Source: Crambe crambe (taxonomy: Eukaryota > Porifera > Demospongiae > Poecilosclerida > Crambeidae). From it: a DNA stretch of 64,000 nucleotides. A program made the position numbers and the translations under genes. The notes beneath the pieces are model-generated. The model searched no databases. It saw only the letters and a program-made list of their open reading frames with translations, and was not told where the DNA came from. The stretch covers positions 2,759,563 through 2,823,562 of the forward strand of contig OZ004594.1 of NCBI GenBank assembly GCA_963924555.1, written 5' to 3'. Positions 44,460 through 56,369 of this stretch are shown piece by piece. The number at the start of each line of letters is the position of its first letter. Position 1 is the stretch's first letter.

Positions 44460-46076
44460 TAGAAGTCAATAGCGAGATTTTCTGTACAACGTTGCACACT
44501 ACACAAATATCGATAACTTGCTTACTTCATTATGACTCCAAATTACTGAATTGTTAGTATAGTAAGTGGATCAGGTAATCATAGCAGCTGTTATTGTTGG
44601 AAATATTATCAAACCATCAAAGGATACTTTAGTTTCAGCATACGTAGCTATACATTATACTGTCAGTTGAAACAAACTACTATTATTATGGTGAGTCCAA
44701 TGTTCACTGATAGCTATACTGCCATATTATGAACACTGCTCCGTGGATCATTGTCATATATGTGCATGGAATAAGATAGTCCATATACACACACATGCAT
44801 GAATACCCATTACATGTTGTGAAATGTTATTCCATGTACAACTAGATGATATTTTCAGGCTTTACTGGGCTGATTTTCTTGCTTCTTCTTGGAAAAATCA
44901 AAAACAGGCCTTTGTCAACATGGAGGTGGGCTCTAATTAGCCACAAGGTTGTCGCTATAGTGCATTTTTGTGACATCAATTGGGTTGCTAGGCCACAGGA
45001 AAAGTTTTCTGCGTGGGTGGCTAATTGTGGATGAGAGAGGCAAAACATTCAGTATAATAGGCCATAAAGTATTCTACTATTTAGTAGTAAGACCTTATTT
45101 ACAACTTGAGTCATCTGTCCTGATCCCTTCTCCTTCCAATAGTCACTCATATAAATGGTGGTTTGATAGTCCCCAGCCTAATATTTGAGATCTAGTTCAT
45201 ATGTAGAGCATATGTAGAGGGCTGTGAACCTTCCCTTCAAGTTATTTATAATGGCCACAGGTATTAGATGAGAGATGATGGGACGGTGTACTTTGGATCA
45301 ACTGTATCAAGCAAGTATTTGTTGGTGAGTCAAAACACTGGTAAACTACTACCATCTGGCTGTTTAGGTTGTTTTCTCCCCATTGCAAAATTTTACCACT
45401 AAAGACAGAATATTTTGTATTTGATGCAAGTGTAGTCCTCAGGGGGAAATGAGACATTCCAAACTAAAGAGAGACATGAATATTATTACCTTTTGTCAAT
45501 ACAATTCTTTTTATCATATATCTTGAAAAGCTTCCAGATTTGTAGTAAGCTTCAGCAAAGAGGAGATTATTTTATTTGTGACCCTTCTTTAGCTGCTGCT
45601 CAGTTCATAATGGAAATGTGCAGTTTCTACTTAAGTGACCTCTTAGGTTAATAGAAGGAGTTATGAGCTACTCTTGTCTGGAATTAGTGATTCCTGGAAT
45701 GTTTCTTGGAGATGCCATATCTTGTCCATACCAAATCTAATTAAACGTGATGCCAAATCGAAACACGGAATCGAAACACCCGTAACTTAATGTTACAGAA
45801 ATTATGTAATTGCCAGTGATGGTTATCCAACCTATAATCATCATCAAAGAATAATTGAATAAGTTCAATTTTCAGTAATAAAAGTGCATACTGCAGTGTT
45901 TATAGCAAGCATTGAATGTGCATTGCACACCTAGTGTCTCTGTATGGTGTGCATACAATGATTCTGTTTTTACAGTATAGCAATCTCAATTAACACTAAT
46001 TATAACATCATTCTGCAGCAAACATAATAGCAAAAAAGCCAGAGAGTTGAAGGCACACACAATAGACCAGAGTGAA
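44460..46076. other. Intergenic interval B5-B6
   Basis: No intact gene. Near 45025-45056 a short stretch (GTGGATGAGAGAGGCAAAAC) resembles the VDEGGKTFSM part of type B tails and may be a scrap of another copy. The rest is spacer. Confidence 0.5.
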
Positions 46077-47195
46077 ATGGCCGTGAAAATGAAGCATGCT
46101 ATCATCATCTTACTGAATGTGGAGCTGACTCTCAGTAAGTTGTGTGATAGAGTTAAACGGACCACAGTAGATGAATATGATTCATCAGGTATAGCATTAG
46201 CTAGCTAGCTAGCCAAGTGAAAATGCAGTCAGATCTTCATGGTGCATGCACCGAACATGCACCTATGATATTATTTGCATACCATAATCTCGTTTGGTTT
46301 GTATTACCAGCTCAAGAGTGCTTACGACCAGCAGCTAACAACCGAGATATCCCATTTCAGGATCTTGGTGTTGGTGGAAGTGTTCCTCGTCTTGCTAGTG
46401 GGGACTCCATGGGGGTCCAGGCCATCATCACCAGTTACCAATTCCACTGCTGTGGGAATGTCACTGCATGGCAGACCTATGTGGAACCTGGGAGTCCATT
46501 CCAAGATGGAGCTTATGACATCACCTTCCAAGCATGGAGACCATCACCAACAGTGAACTCTGATGGATGCTATGGTCTGGTAGGAGAGAATGTATTCACC
46601 GGGATTACACCTCCTAATATCAATAATGATGGTCTGGTTAGTGTGACTCCAGAACCAACCAACATGGTCACTGTCCAGCCTGGAGATGTGGTGGGCTTCT
46701 ATGCTTTAAGTAGAAGGGGACTGAATGATGGAATACAACTAGACACCAGCTTCACTGGAGAGAGTGTGTGGTACCACAGAAATAACCCTCCCGATGATCC
46801 TCTTATGATTATAGGGGAAGCATCTGTATGTCCATTCCCAGTAGGATCACAGACTAATAGGGAACTGATGTCTTCTACCAATGCAGCTCCAATGCTTTCT
46901 GTGGGCATATGTAAGCAGTTAAACTAATACTAGGGCAATGTGCAACATTTGACAGCGAGCGAGTAAGCGAATAAATATTCTTAGAGTTTTGTGCTTTAAT
47001 TCCTGATTTTGTAAGTGGCAGGCAGCTGCATACATAAAAAGCTGTAATGCTACCACAGATAAGCCAATCCACTTTGATAAGCCTATCCATCAAGCCATAT
47101 TATTTAGAAGAAATTTTTTTGCTCACTTATTGCAATTACTTATGGAGCATGTGCATTATGCACATGCAAGGAACTACTATTGCATGACATGTATG

Positions 47196-47239
<44 letters not shown>

Positions 47240-48153
47240 AGTGTGTGTGTGTTATAGCCCATATATATGTACTGATGAGCATAAATACATGTGGGCCTGA
47301 AAAACTGAGTCCTGGACTTAGCTTCAGTGAGCGAGCTGACTCTCAGGTCATGACTCATTGAAATTGTAGATATACTGGTGTATGTATAATCTAGGTCTAC
47401 ACTCCAAAATGCCCCAGGCACGCACGCACACACATTGTGTCATTTATTTTGTTATTTTGGTGATTTTTGTGATTTTTCAAGACTAATATGCAAAAAGTCA
47501 TGCAGTTGATCACTCTTGCAGCTTCTTTTCCCTGTCCATCATTGCCAATGCCTTCATCATCATCATCTCCTCCCCTAATGCAAAGGACATTATCACCTCC
47601 ACATCCCTCCCCCACCCCAACTCCCACCCCTACATCCACTCAAGTCCAAATAAGTACATCTCGACCTATCACCACACCAGTCACTGTATCTTTCAATACT
47701 AACAGTGGTTTGAGTCAAGAGGCAATAGGTGGCATTGCTGGAGTAGGGGGAGTGATATTCCTGTTCATTTTGATTATTGTACTAATAGTTTCAATCATCA
47801 TTTTCAAACGAAAGTTTAAGCAAACGAGTGCCTTAGATACACCTACTGTGGATGAGGGAGGTGAAACGTTCAACATGAGGATGCAAGAGAATGAATCCTA
47901 CATCTCTACCCCTCACATTCCAGTCACCAATGAAGATGCCACAACTGTTCCTCTATCTCCCATACAGGAGTATGACTCCATTAACACAGAGAATCATCCC
48001 ACTTTTGATACAGAAGGAAATGTACAGGTTATCAAGAACGATGCATATGTTGCCACACCTCACATTCCTGTCACTACTAATGAATCGTACGCCACAGCTG
48101 TTGCTCTGACCCCCAACCAAGCCTATGGCTCCAGAAACAGCCTGCAGTTATAG
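46077..48153 (+). CDS. Gene B6: type B receptor-like protein with truncated C-terminus
   Basis: Exons 46077-46134, 46311-46910 and 47522-48153 join in frame (429 residues). The leader is MAVKMKHAIIILLNVELTL. The ectodomain is complete: ECLRPAANNRDIPF, GVQAIITSYQFHCCGN, FQAWRPSPTV (A where others have V), DGCYGLVGEN, PGDVVGFYA, FTGESVWYHR, VCPFPVGS. The stalk starts FPCPSLP, with a helix at about 47720-47806 (GVGGVIFLFILIIVLIVSII). The tail has NESYIS, QEYDSI, NDAYVA, NESYATA, NQAYGS and stops at 48151-48153. A deletion in the last codons shifts frame: DETEDSYDYI plus stop is still readable in another frame at 48153-48185. The 611-bp intron 2 contains a GT microsatellite and a repeat R4 relative. 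Confidence 0.82.
47193..47250. repeat. GT microsatellite in intron 2 of B6
   Basis: A (GT)n run of about 58 bp with two interruptions. Confidence 0.88.
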
Positions 48154-48185
48154 ATGAAACAGAAGACTCCTATGACTACATTTGA

Positions 48186-49380
48186 TGTTTGTGTGTACCA
48201 AACAAAAAAAAATGATAGTGACATAAAGATCTTCCTCTTGCTATAGCTGTTTCATATTTCAAATTACGTATAGTAAATATAGATAATCGTAGCAGCTGCT
48301 AGCTATTCTTAGAAATATCATCAAAGTATTCGATTCAGTTGCTAGTTACATCACACTGTCAGTTGATACAGCCACTATAGTGAGTCTAATAGCTACAGTT
48401 TCAATCGCTATATAGCTACATAGCACATGTGTAGCTAGAGATTGTTGGCTGGATATACATGTGTAGAGATTCCTTCCTTCATCCCTACCAGGAGTGAAGT
48501 AGGGATAAGTTAGCTTGTATGTTGTAGTAGTGTGGGTGTGGTTATTGAAGTTTGGTGGGGGTAAGGGTGTTCTTTATTCTCTTGTTCATGAACTTTTTTT
48601 CAAGCGTACACATAGCCATCCTAGCTACTTGTTGCAGCTGAAGTGATTTAAATCAGCAAATTAATCTTCTAGAGGAGAAAAGACAACCTAAGTATATTAT
48701 GTCCCAACAAAACCCCCTATTCCAGCTGTTTACAGAGATCACCTCCCTATAAGGCCATATTCCAGCTCCATATCCTGTCCATGAATGATGGCATTATTAG
48801 CTTATGGCTTCATGTATATACCTTTAGTACCACACACTACCTGATGTAAACAAATCCAATAACAATGGCTGCTATACCCAATGGCACATCCCATTGAAGG
48901 CCAGGCCCTCCCCCGTCACGACCATTACTACCACAACAAACACCACCCAAGGCACACATGCTATTAGGATGACAAATGACTGACTTTACTACTTTTCATT
49001 GATCAGAAATGAAATCTGTACATATGTTTGCACTCAGTGAGAAGGGTCTGCCCCCCATCTCGAAATCCTAGATCCGCCCCTGATATATACCCTTATAGTA
49101 CCACACACTTCCTGATGTAAATTACGTCATACCAAACTTGAATGGATGTATAGATTTAATAACAATGGCTGTTAGACAGTTCAGCTGGCCACGTCCTTCC
49201 TGGTATAGTCATAGATAATCATATAATAACTGAAGGGGACCTTCCTGGTATAGTCATAGATAATCATATAATAACTGAAGGGGACCTTCCTGGTATAGTC
49301 ATAGATAATCATATAATAACTGAAGGGGATTATGATATCAGTCAGTGAGATTTCAGACTGCTTATACACAGCTAACCAAA
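48186..49380. other. Intergenic interval B6-B7
   Basis: No gene supported. About 48436-48470 has a scrap of fold-back F1 (GATTGTTGGCTGGATATACA), and a 45-bp tandem repeat is at 49195-49329. Confidence 0.6.
49195..49329. repeat. 45-bp tandem repeat, three copies
   Basis: Three near-identical units beginning CCTTCCTGGTATAGTCATAG, with starts at 49195, 49240 and 49285, about 50 bp upstream of the B7 start codon. Confidence 0.92.
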
Positions 49381-50858
49381 ATGGCTTGTCAGGTAGAGTG
49401 GGTTATCGTCACCATCCTTGTGCTTCAGTTGAAAGTGCTGCCAACAGTCAGTAAGTTAGACACTTAGAAGTCAGCTAACTAATATTTTTCCGAAAGTCAG
49501 AATTAGCTATGTCACTCGTCACTTCAATTTACTACATTTTAAACTCGAGTGACAGCCCCAGGAGGTAGAAATCAATTCTCAAAAGTGTATTAATGAAATA
49601 GTCTCAAACTTAAGCCATGTGTTCTATAATGATACTAAATTTCAATCCCAGGGCTAGTCAAGATATGAAAGAAGTAAACACGCCTGCATTGATACATACA
49701 TGTACAGACCTAATCCTCTAAGTGCATGTGGTGTGGCATGATTTTCATTAGATACTGATCGCTTTCCAGCTCAAAACTGTTTGCAGTCAGCAGATGACAG
49801 TAGGAACATTCCATTTCAAGATTTGGGAGAGAGTCGTCTTGCTAGTGGGGGTTCCAGAGGGGTCCAGGCCATCGTCACCAGCTATCACTTCCACTGCTGT
49901 GGGAATATCACTGCATGGCAGACCTTTGTAAGTACTTGCAGTCCTAAAGGGGCTTACGAAATCATCTTCCAAGTGTGGAGACCATCACCAACAGTGAACT
50001 CTGATGGATGCTATGGTCTGGTAGGAGAGAACACATTCACTAACATTACGCTAAGTGGTTGTCTAGTTAGTGTGACTCCAGAACCGACAAACATAATCAC
50101 TGTCCAGCCTGGAGATGTGGTGGGCTTCTATGCTGTTGTAGGTAATGCAAGATCATCTGATGGAATACAACTAGACACCAGCTTCACTGGAGAGAGTGTA
50201 TGGTACCACAGAAGTACTGACAATGATCCTCTTATGACTAGAGGAGAAGTATCTATATGTCCTTTCCCAGCAGGATCACAGACTAATAGGGTACTAAAGT
50301 CTTTCACCAATGCAGCTCCAATCCTTTCTGTGGACTTAAGTAAGCAACACACACACACAACTTTTAAAAAAAGATACGCATTGCTGAGTAAGCATTTTAC
50401 ATTATATTAATATAATCACAGGGACATTCCCCTGCCCATCAAGAACATCACCACCTACACTCTCTGTCACCCCTACGACAACTCCTACATCTAAATCATC
50501 ATATACCTCTACACAGGCTTCCAGTGGTGGATTGAACTCATCCAGTGGTGGATTGAACTCATCCAGTGGTGGATTGAACCCATCCAGTGGTGGATTGAAC
50601 TCCAGTGGTGGATTGAGTAGAGAGATCATAGGCAGTATCGGTGCAGTGGGGGGTTTGGTTATCTTGGTGACCTCGATAGTTCTATTTTGCATTCCGATTC
50701 TCCTTGTCCGAAGAAGGGCTGCAAGAGCACAAGCCACTCTCACAAATGAAGGAAGTGATATGCTCACCATAGAGATGCAGGGAAATGCATCCTATACCAC
50801 TATATCTCACATACCTATCACTACTAATGAATCATACATGCTCGTGTCTCTCTCATGA
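49381..50858 (+). CDS. Gene B7: type B receptor-like protein with repeat stalk and short tail
   Basis: Exons 49381-49450, 49770-50339 and 50422-50858 join in frame (358 residues). The leader is MACQVEWVIVTILVLQLKVL. The ectodomain has NCLQSADDSRNIPFQDLG, GVQAIVTSYHFHCCGN, FQVWRPSPTV, DGCYGLVGEN, PGDVVGFYA, FTGESVWYHR, ICPFPAGS. The stalk contains a 7-residue repeat SSGGLNS encoded by a 21-bp minisatellite (about 50519-50610). The helix is at about 50625-50708 (GAVGGLVILVTSIVLFCIPI). The tail is only about 50 residues with ASYTTISHIP and NESYML, so it keeps a single tail module and lacks YDYI. Confidence 0.82.
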
Positions 50859-51666
50859 TTATGTAGACTTCACATTTTTATATGTCAATTTGTTGTTTTA
50901 ATGACATGCAGTGTTGCAACAGTCACTAAATGTCTGACCAAATCTTTATAGTTAATTTATTTCTAGCTCTGTAGTTTACATAATAGCTATAGTACTGTTA
51001 CATGGTATTGTAATGTTTCCTTGTAGTAATACATATACAGTTGATTGTTTACTGTTACTGTTACATGGCACTGTAGTGATTTCCATGTAGTAGTTAAATA
51101 CTTCAAGGTTTGGTTGGCCATCTGGCAAAGTTGGGTAGTCATAAAGCAAAAGCAATGAAAAGCACTGAAGTGATGTTAGCTATATACCTACAAAGAAATC
51201 AATTACAAAATAATTATATTTATGTCCTGAATTTGGTTCAAGGGTGTATTGTCTTATCTATGATTTTTATAGGGATGACCCCAAAATCTAGCTGGATTAT
51301 GACTGCAGCATCATATCAAATCAATGTTGCAGTCATAATCCAGCAGCCATGGTGCTTGGTTTGACAATAATAGTACATAGCTTATTTTGGGGCTATTCCT
51401 ACTTAACATTTTGAAATATTTTGCGTCCACTTGTATCACAAAGATTATGTAATTGAATTGTCCAACTGGACAGCTAATAATTATCATCAAAAAGGACACT
51501 TCAATTTCAGCACATAACATTCTCAATCACACTAACTATGACATCATTCTCCCACCTCCACACGCCTACATAGAAAGGGAGTATAGCAAAAAGCCAGAGT
51601 TGAAGGCACACACAATATAACCCTAGCCCTAGCCCTAGCCCTAGTAGCTAGATAGACCAGAGTGAA
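50859..51666. other. Intergenic interval B7-B8
   Basis: No gene supported. It contains a small fold-back at about 51272-51403 (GGATTATGACTGCAGCAT / ATGTTGCAGTCATAATCC, outer arms GGGATGACCCCAAAAT / ATTTTGGGGCTATTCC) and a short CCCTAG repeat at 51621-51645. Confidence 0.6.
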
Positions 51667-53368
51667 ATGGCCATGGAAATGAAGTATGCTATCATCATTT
51701 TTCTGACTATAGAGCTGACTCTCAGTAAGTTGAACTTTATTGTGTGATAGAGTTAAATGGATCATGGTAGATGAGTATCAAGCCTTTTATTCTGTCCTAT
51801 AGCTATATATTCTTGTTTTGTTTGCATCTCCAGCTCAAGAGTGTTTACGACCAGCAGCTAACAACAGGAGTATCCCATTTAGGGATCTTGAAAGAAGTGA
51901 TCGCCTTGCTAGTGGGAATAACATGGGGGTCCAGGCCATCATCACCAGTTACCAATTCCACTGCTGTGGGAATGTCACTGCATGGCAGACCTATGTGGAA
52001 CTTGGAGGTAATAGGCGTGAAGGAGCTTATGACATCACCTTCCAAGTGTGGAGACCATCACCAACAGTGAACACTGATGGATGCTATGGTCTAGTGGGAG
52101 AGAATGCATTCACCAGGATTAGCTCTCCTAACTACATTAGTGATGGTTTAGTTAGTGTGACTCCTGAACCAACCAACATAATCACTGTCCAGCCTGGAGA
52201 TGTGGTGGGCTTCTATGCTTTAAGTAGAATAGGACTGAATAATGGAATACAACTAGACACCAGCTTCACTGGAGAGAGTGTGTGGTACCACAGAAATATT
52301 GATGATGATCCTCTTATGAGTAGAAGAGGTCTATCTGTGTGTCCATTCCCAGTAGGATCACAAGCTGATAGGCAATTGAGGTCTTCCACCAATGCAGCTC
52401 CAATGCTTTCTGTGGGCATATGTAAGTGTATAATATTCCACTATAGACTTATATCACTGTTGTTATGTGTATTAGCCATAGCAACATCACAACCTGTCCC
52501 CACCAGCACATTATCTTTTCCTCCAATACAAAAAACATCTCTTTCCTCACCCACCCCTACACCTTCCCCACTCCAACTTGTTACTACACCACCCCACACT
52601 GACAAAGCTACACCTCAGCAAGTGACTACACCTGCTCCCAGCACTGCTGAAACTACACCTCAGCAAGTGACTACACCTCCCAACACTGCTAAAACTACAC
52701 CTCAGCAAGTCACTACATCTTCCAACACTGCTGAAACTAAACCCAAGTCAGTAACTGATATGCCTGACAGTGGCTTGAGTCAAGAGGTAATAGGTGGCAT
52801 TGCTGGAGTAGGGGGAGTGACGTTCTTGTTCAGCTTGATTGCTTTAGTAATTGTTACAATAGTTGCAATCATACGAAAATTTAAAAAATCGTGTGCCTTT
52901 CCCAAAAGCAAAGAGATACTGACTACTGATGAGGGAGGTAAAATATTCAGTATGAAGATGCAAGAAAATGAATCTACCCCTCACATTCCAGTAACCGCTA
53001 ATGAAGCATATGCCACAACTGTTCCCAATCAGGAGCATGTCTCCATTGATACAGAGAATTATGCCTGTATCAGTGAGGGAGAAACTTATAAACTGCAAAG
53101 GAATGATGCTTATGCTACTATACCAGTTGCTAGTAACAAGCCATATCCCACGACCATTCCTTTATCTCCCAACAGTGCCTATGGCTCCATTAACACTGCT
53201 TCAATTGACGGGAAAGAAAACGCCTATGTCACTGTTCCAGTGATCAGTAATAATAAAGCACACGCCACTAGCGTTGCCCTGACTCCCAATCAGGCTTACG
53301 GATCTGTCGGCAAAAAGGAAGAGCATGTAGATACAAAAGAAGAAGGCGATGACCCTGACTACATTTGA
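51667..53368 (+). CDS. Gene B8: type B receptor-like protein, intact, longest tyrosine tail
   Basis: Exons 51667-51724, 51834-52421 and 52482-53368 join in frame (510 residues). The leader is MAMEMKYAIIIFLTIELTL. The ectodomain: ECLRPAANNRSIPFRDLE, GVQAIITSYQFHCCGN, FQVWRPSPTV, DGCYGLVGEN, PGDVVGFYA, FTGESVWYHR, VCPFPVGS. The stalk has three to four repeats of TTPQQVTTPxNTAE. The helix is at about 52785-52870 (GVGGVTFLFSLIALVIVTIV). The tail has nine tyrosines: NEAYATT, ENYACI, ETYKL, NDAYATI, NKPYPTT, NSAYGSI, ENAYVTV, NQAYGSV and a C-terminal DPDYI. The 60-bp second intron has no stop and keeps frame; its retention would insert a hydrophobic stretch before the stalk. Confidence 0.86.
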
Positions 53369-54247
53369 GAAGAAGGTCATGAAGCAATGAGACTGCTTGT
53401 TCCAAAGTACACAGAACTATAAGACACATTAGGTCACTAAACTAACATGTTCCATGAAAGGAATCTTACAAAAAAAAAACGAAAACAGTATGCAAGTTTC
53501 ATAGCTATTTCCTGCTGTATGGTAGTCAGTTCTGCACATACTAATGAATGATTATGGTAACCACTAACAATTAAAGGCAATCAGATATCCTTTTAGGCCT
53601 TATTGTCTCTAATCATGAAGCCACGAAATGCACATTCCAATGTACACACACTATTTTTGTAGGTCAAACTAATAGAGTATGCATGATGTAGTATTATCCT
53701 GTAAAAAATCTGCTGCAGATTAAAATGTCCCAATACACAAAATGTATGCAATAAAGTGTGCAGCACACACTTTCATTTTTACAGTGATACTGTAGGCCCC
53801 CACCATACATACATACAGTGGTCAGTTCTGCATGCACTCAATGAATTACAGCTAATGATCATTGAAACCACAATTCAATCAGATATCTTGCCAAGCCTTA
53901 TGTACCTCAAATCAATATTACTATTTATTGTTCCCAATTATTGATATCTATCAGTCTCTATTACATCCACTAATCAAGCATGCTACCCTAAATTGAACAT
54001 GCTATGTCTAATGTTTCATTTTCAAGTGGACCTCAAAACAGGAAATCAAAAATAATTTCCAGTGGACCTCAAAACAGGAAATAATGATGCATCATGTGGC
54101 TACTATTTGGGCACTATAATTATACAGCACTTCCATATATTGATGATGATAAACCAACAATAGAGTGATTAAGTATTACTATATATAATATGAAGCAAAA
54201 CAGTATAGCTGTAGTTACATGTGAATCACACTGTTGGGAAGATTGTG
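53369..54247. other. Intergenic interval B8-B9
   Basis: No gene supported. About 53723-53785 (CCCAATACACAAAATG, GCACACACTTTCATTTTTAC) resembles the fold-back found in intron 2 of C1. A short direct repeat (CAGTGGACCTCAAAACAGGAAAT and a similar copy) is at about 54025-54082. Confidence 0.5.
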
Positions 54248-55834
54248 ATGACTTGGAAGGCAAGTTGCTGTCATCATGATTCTAGTGAATGTAGAGCTGA
54301 CACTCAGTAAGTTAATTATAAGAAGGCTAGCTATGCTATATGAATCAAACAATGGCAAGGAAGCTACTAGGCCCCACCCCCTTTCATTTTATGCTATTGG
54401 TTTTTGGAGGTGGAGCTTCTGCATTTTCCACAATTGACTTTTTTTTATGTTTCCAGCTAAAGACTGTTTGAGGCCAGCTGAAGAGGAGGAACGGATACCA
54501 TTCTTTAATGGCAGGTCTAACACTCCTCGTCTTGCTAGTGGGGTCCAGGCCATCATCACCAGCTACCAATTCCACTGCTGTGGGAATGTCACTGCATGGC
54601 AGACCTATGTGGAACATAGACAAGGTTCACGCATTGGAGCTTATGGATTTACCTTCCAAGTGTGGAGACCATCACCAACAGTGAACACTGATGGATGCTA
54701 TGGTCTAGTAGGAGAGAATAGATTCCCTAGCATTACACTTGGTGATCAAGGATTGGTTAGTGAGACCCCAGAACCAACCAACATAATCACAGTCCAACCA
54801 AGAGATGTGGTGGGCTTCTTTGTTATAAGTCACAGAGCTAATACTAATGATGGCATATATCTAGACAGCAACTTCAATGAAGAGAGTGTGTGGTACCACA
54901 GAAATACTGTTGATGATCCTCTAGTAGGCATAGCAGACCCAGCTATATGCCCACACCCAGTAGGATCACAAACAAATAGGGTACTGATATCTTCCACCAA
55001 TGCAGCTCCAATCCTTTCTGTAGACATATGTAAGTAGCATAATACATGTGCACAGATTCATATTATATTTTATAATACTCTAACGTAGCTTCTTTCAGTT
55101 GTCCACCACCTAGCTCCACCCTTAGTCTTTCATCTCTTCCTCTGATGCAAAGGACATCGTCACCTCCACCTCTCCTCCCCAGACCTAGTCCCACTCCAGT
55201 CCTAACAAGCACACCCCAACAAACACTCACCAAATCTCTCAACACTGTTGAAACCACCACTCCAGTCCCAACAAGCACACCCCGACTAACACTCACTGAA
55301 TCTCCTTCGGTTTCTCAACCTTCCAAACCTCAACCAGTCATCAACATTACTGCTAATATAACATCCACGCTTGATGGTGGCTTGAATCAGGGGGTCATAG
55401 GTGGCATCGCTGGAGCAGGGGGAGTGATATTCCTGTTTATCTTGATTGTCATGCTAATCACTATTATCAGGAGGAAGTCTAAGAAATTAAGAACCTTTCC
55501 AAATTCACCTGTCATGAATGGGGGAAAGGACACATTCAGCATGAAGACACAAGAGAATGAATCCCACATCTCCACACATGGTACCACTAATGAAGCAATT
55601 GTTCCTATACCTCCCTTCCATATGTATGACCTCGTTAATGAAGAGAACTATGCCACGATCAATGAAGATGTAAAAATGCAAAAGAATGATGCTTACGTTA
55701 CAACATCTCACATTCCCGTCACTACCAATGTATCCTATGCCACCAATATCGTCCTGAATCCCAACCAGGCCTATACGTCCATCAACACAGAGGAACAGTC
55801 AATAGCAGAAGAGGACTCTTACGACTACATTTAA
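54248..55834 (+). CDS. Gene B9: type B receptor-like protein with frame-shifted leader exon
   Basis: Exons 2 and 3 (54457-55029, 55089-55834) join in frame. The leader exon (54248-54306) starts ATGACTTGGAAG, as in the M.WK leaders, but is 59 nt instead of 3n+1. After an apparent extra T near 54265 the hydrophobic part (VIMILVNVELTL) is in another frame, so the ATG does not lead into the ectodomain as read. The ectodomain: DCLRPAEEEERIPF, GVQAIITSYQFHCCGN, FQVWRPSPTV, DGCYGLVGEN, PRDVVGFFV, FNEESVWYHR, ICPHPVGS. The helix is at about 55396-55470 (GAGGVIFLFILIVMLITII). The tail: SHIST, MYDLV, ENYATI, NDAYVTTSHIP, NVSYATN, NQAYTSI and a C-terminal DSYDYI. It may be an early pseudogene or a base error. 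Confidence 0.7.
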
Positions 55835-56369
55835 TAAGTTTATAAAATATGTGTAGTTTATGTCTGTGTTCAAAATATAATTGTATGTTACTTGCAAGTT
55901 CACATTTAGTGACAAATGTGTACAGGCATATGCATGACTACACATCAGTGTATCTCTACATTAGGTGTGGCTCAGCTCATTTGGCTGCAAAAAAAATGAG
56001 AACCTTTTTAAAACATGTTGCATGCCAAATATGAAACTTTTGCTGTGTTTAGCCATGATGGAAACTCCCACTTCATACATGTACAAAACTGTTTATCAAG
56101 TACAGTTATTATACTGCAGTGCATATTATACAAATATGGTAAAGATTGTCCACTCTAGGTTGTAGGCTTCTGATTGGCAATTCAAAGTGCTTGAAGCTCT
56201 TCAGAAGTGATGCAAGAAACTTGCTATGATACAGCCACCATAGGTTTCCTCTAAGACTTCAATACAGCTAAGATGTAATAGAGCCAATTGCATAAGCTAG
56301 TACATATATAGAGATAAATCAAAAATTTGACCAAAAGATACAGCAAGTCTCTGAGTTGCTGAAAGAAAT
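55835..56369. other. Intergenic interval B9-B10
   Basis: No gene supported; spacer. Confidence 0.5.

Noticed and set aside
51621..51645. Telomere-like CCCTAG repeats (also 6628-6646)
   Set aside because: Only three to four units, the unit is CCCTAG rather than CCCTAA, and genes continue on both sides; no evidence for a former telomere.
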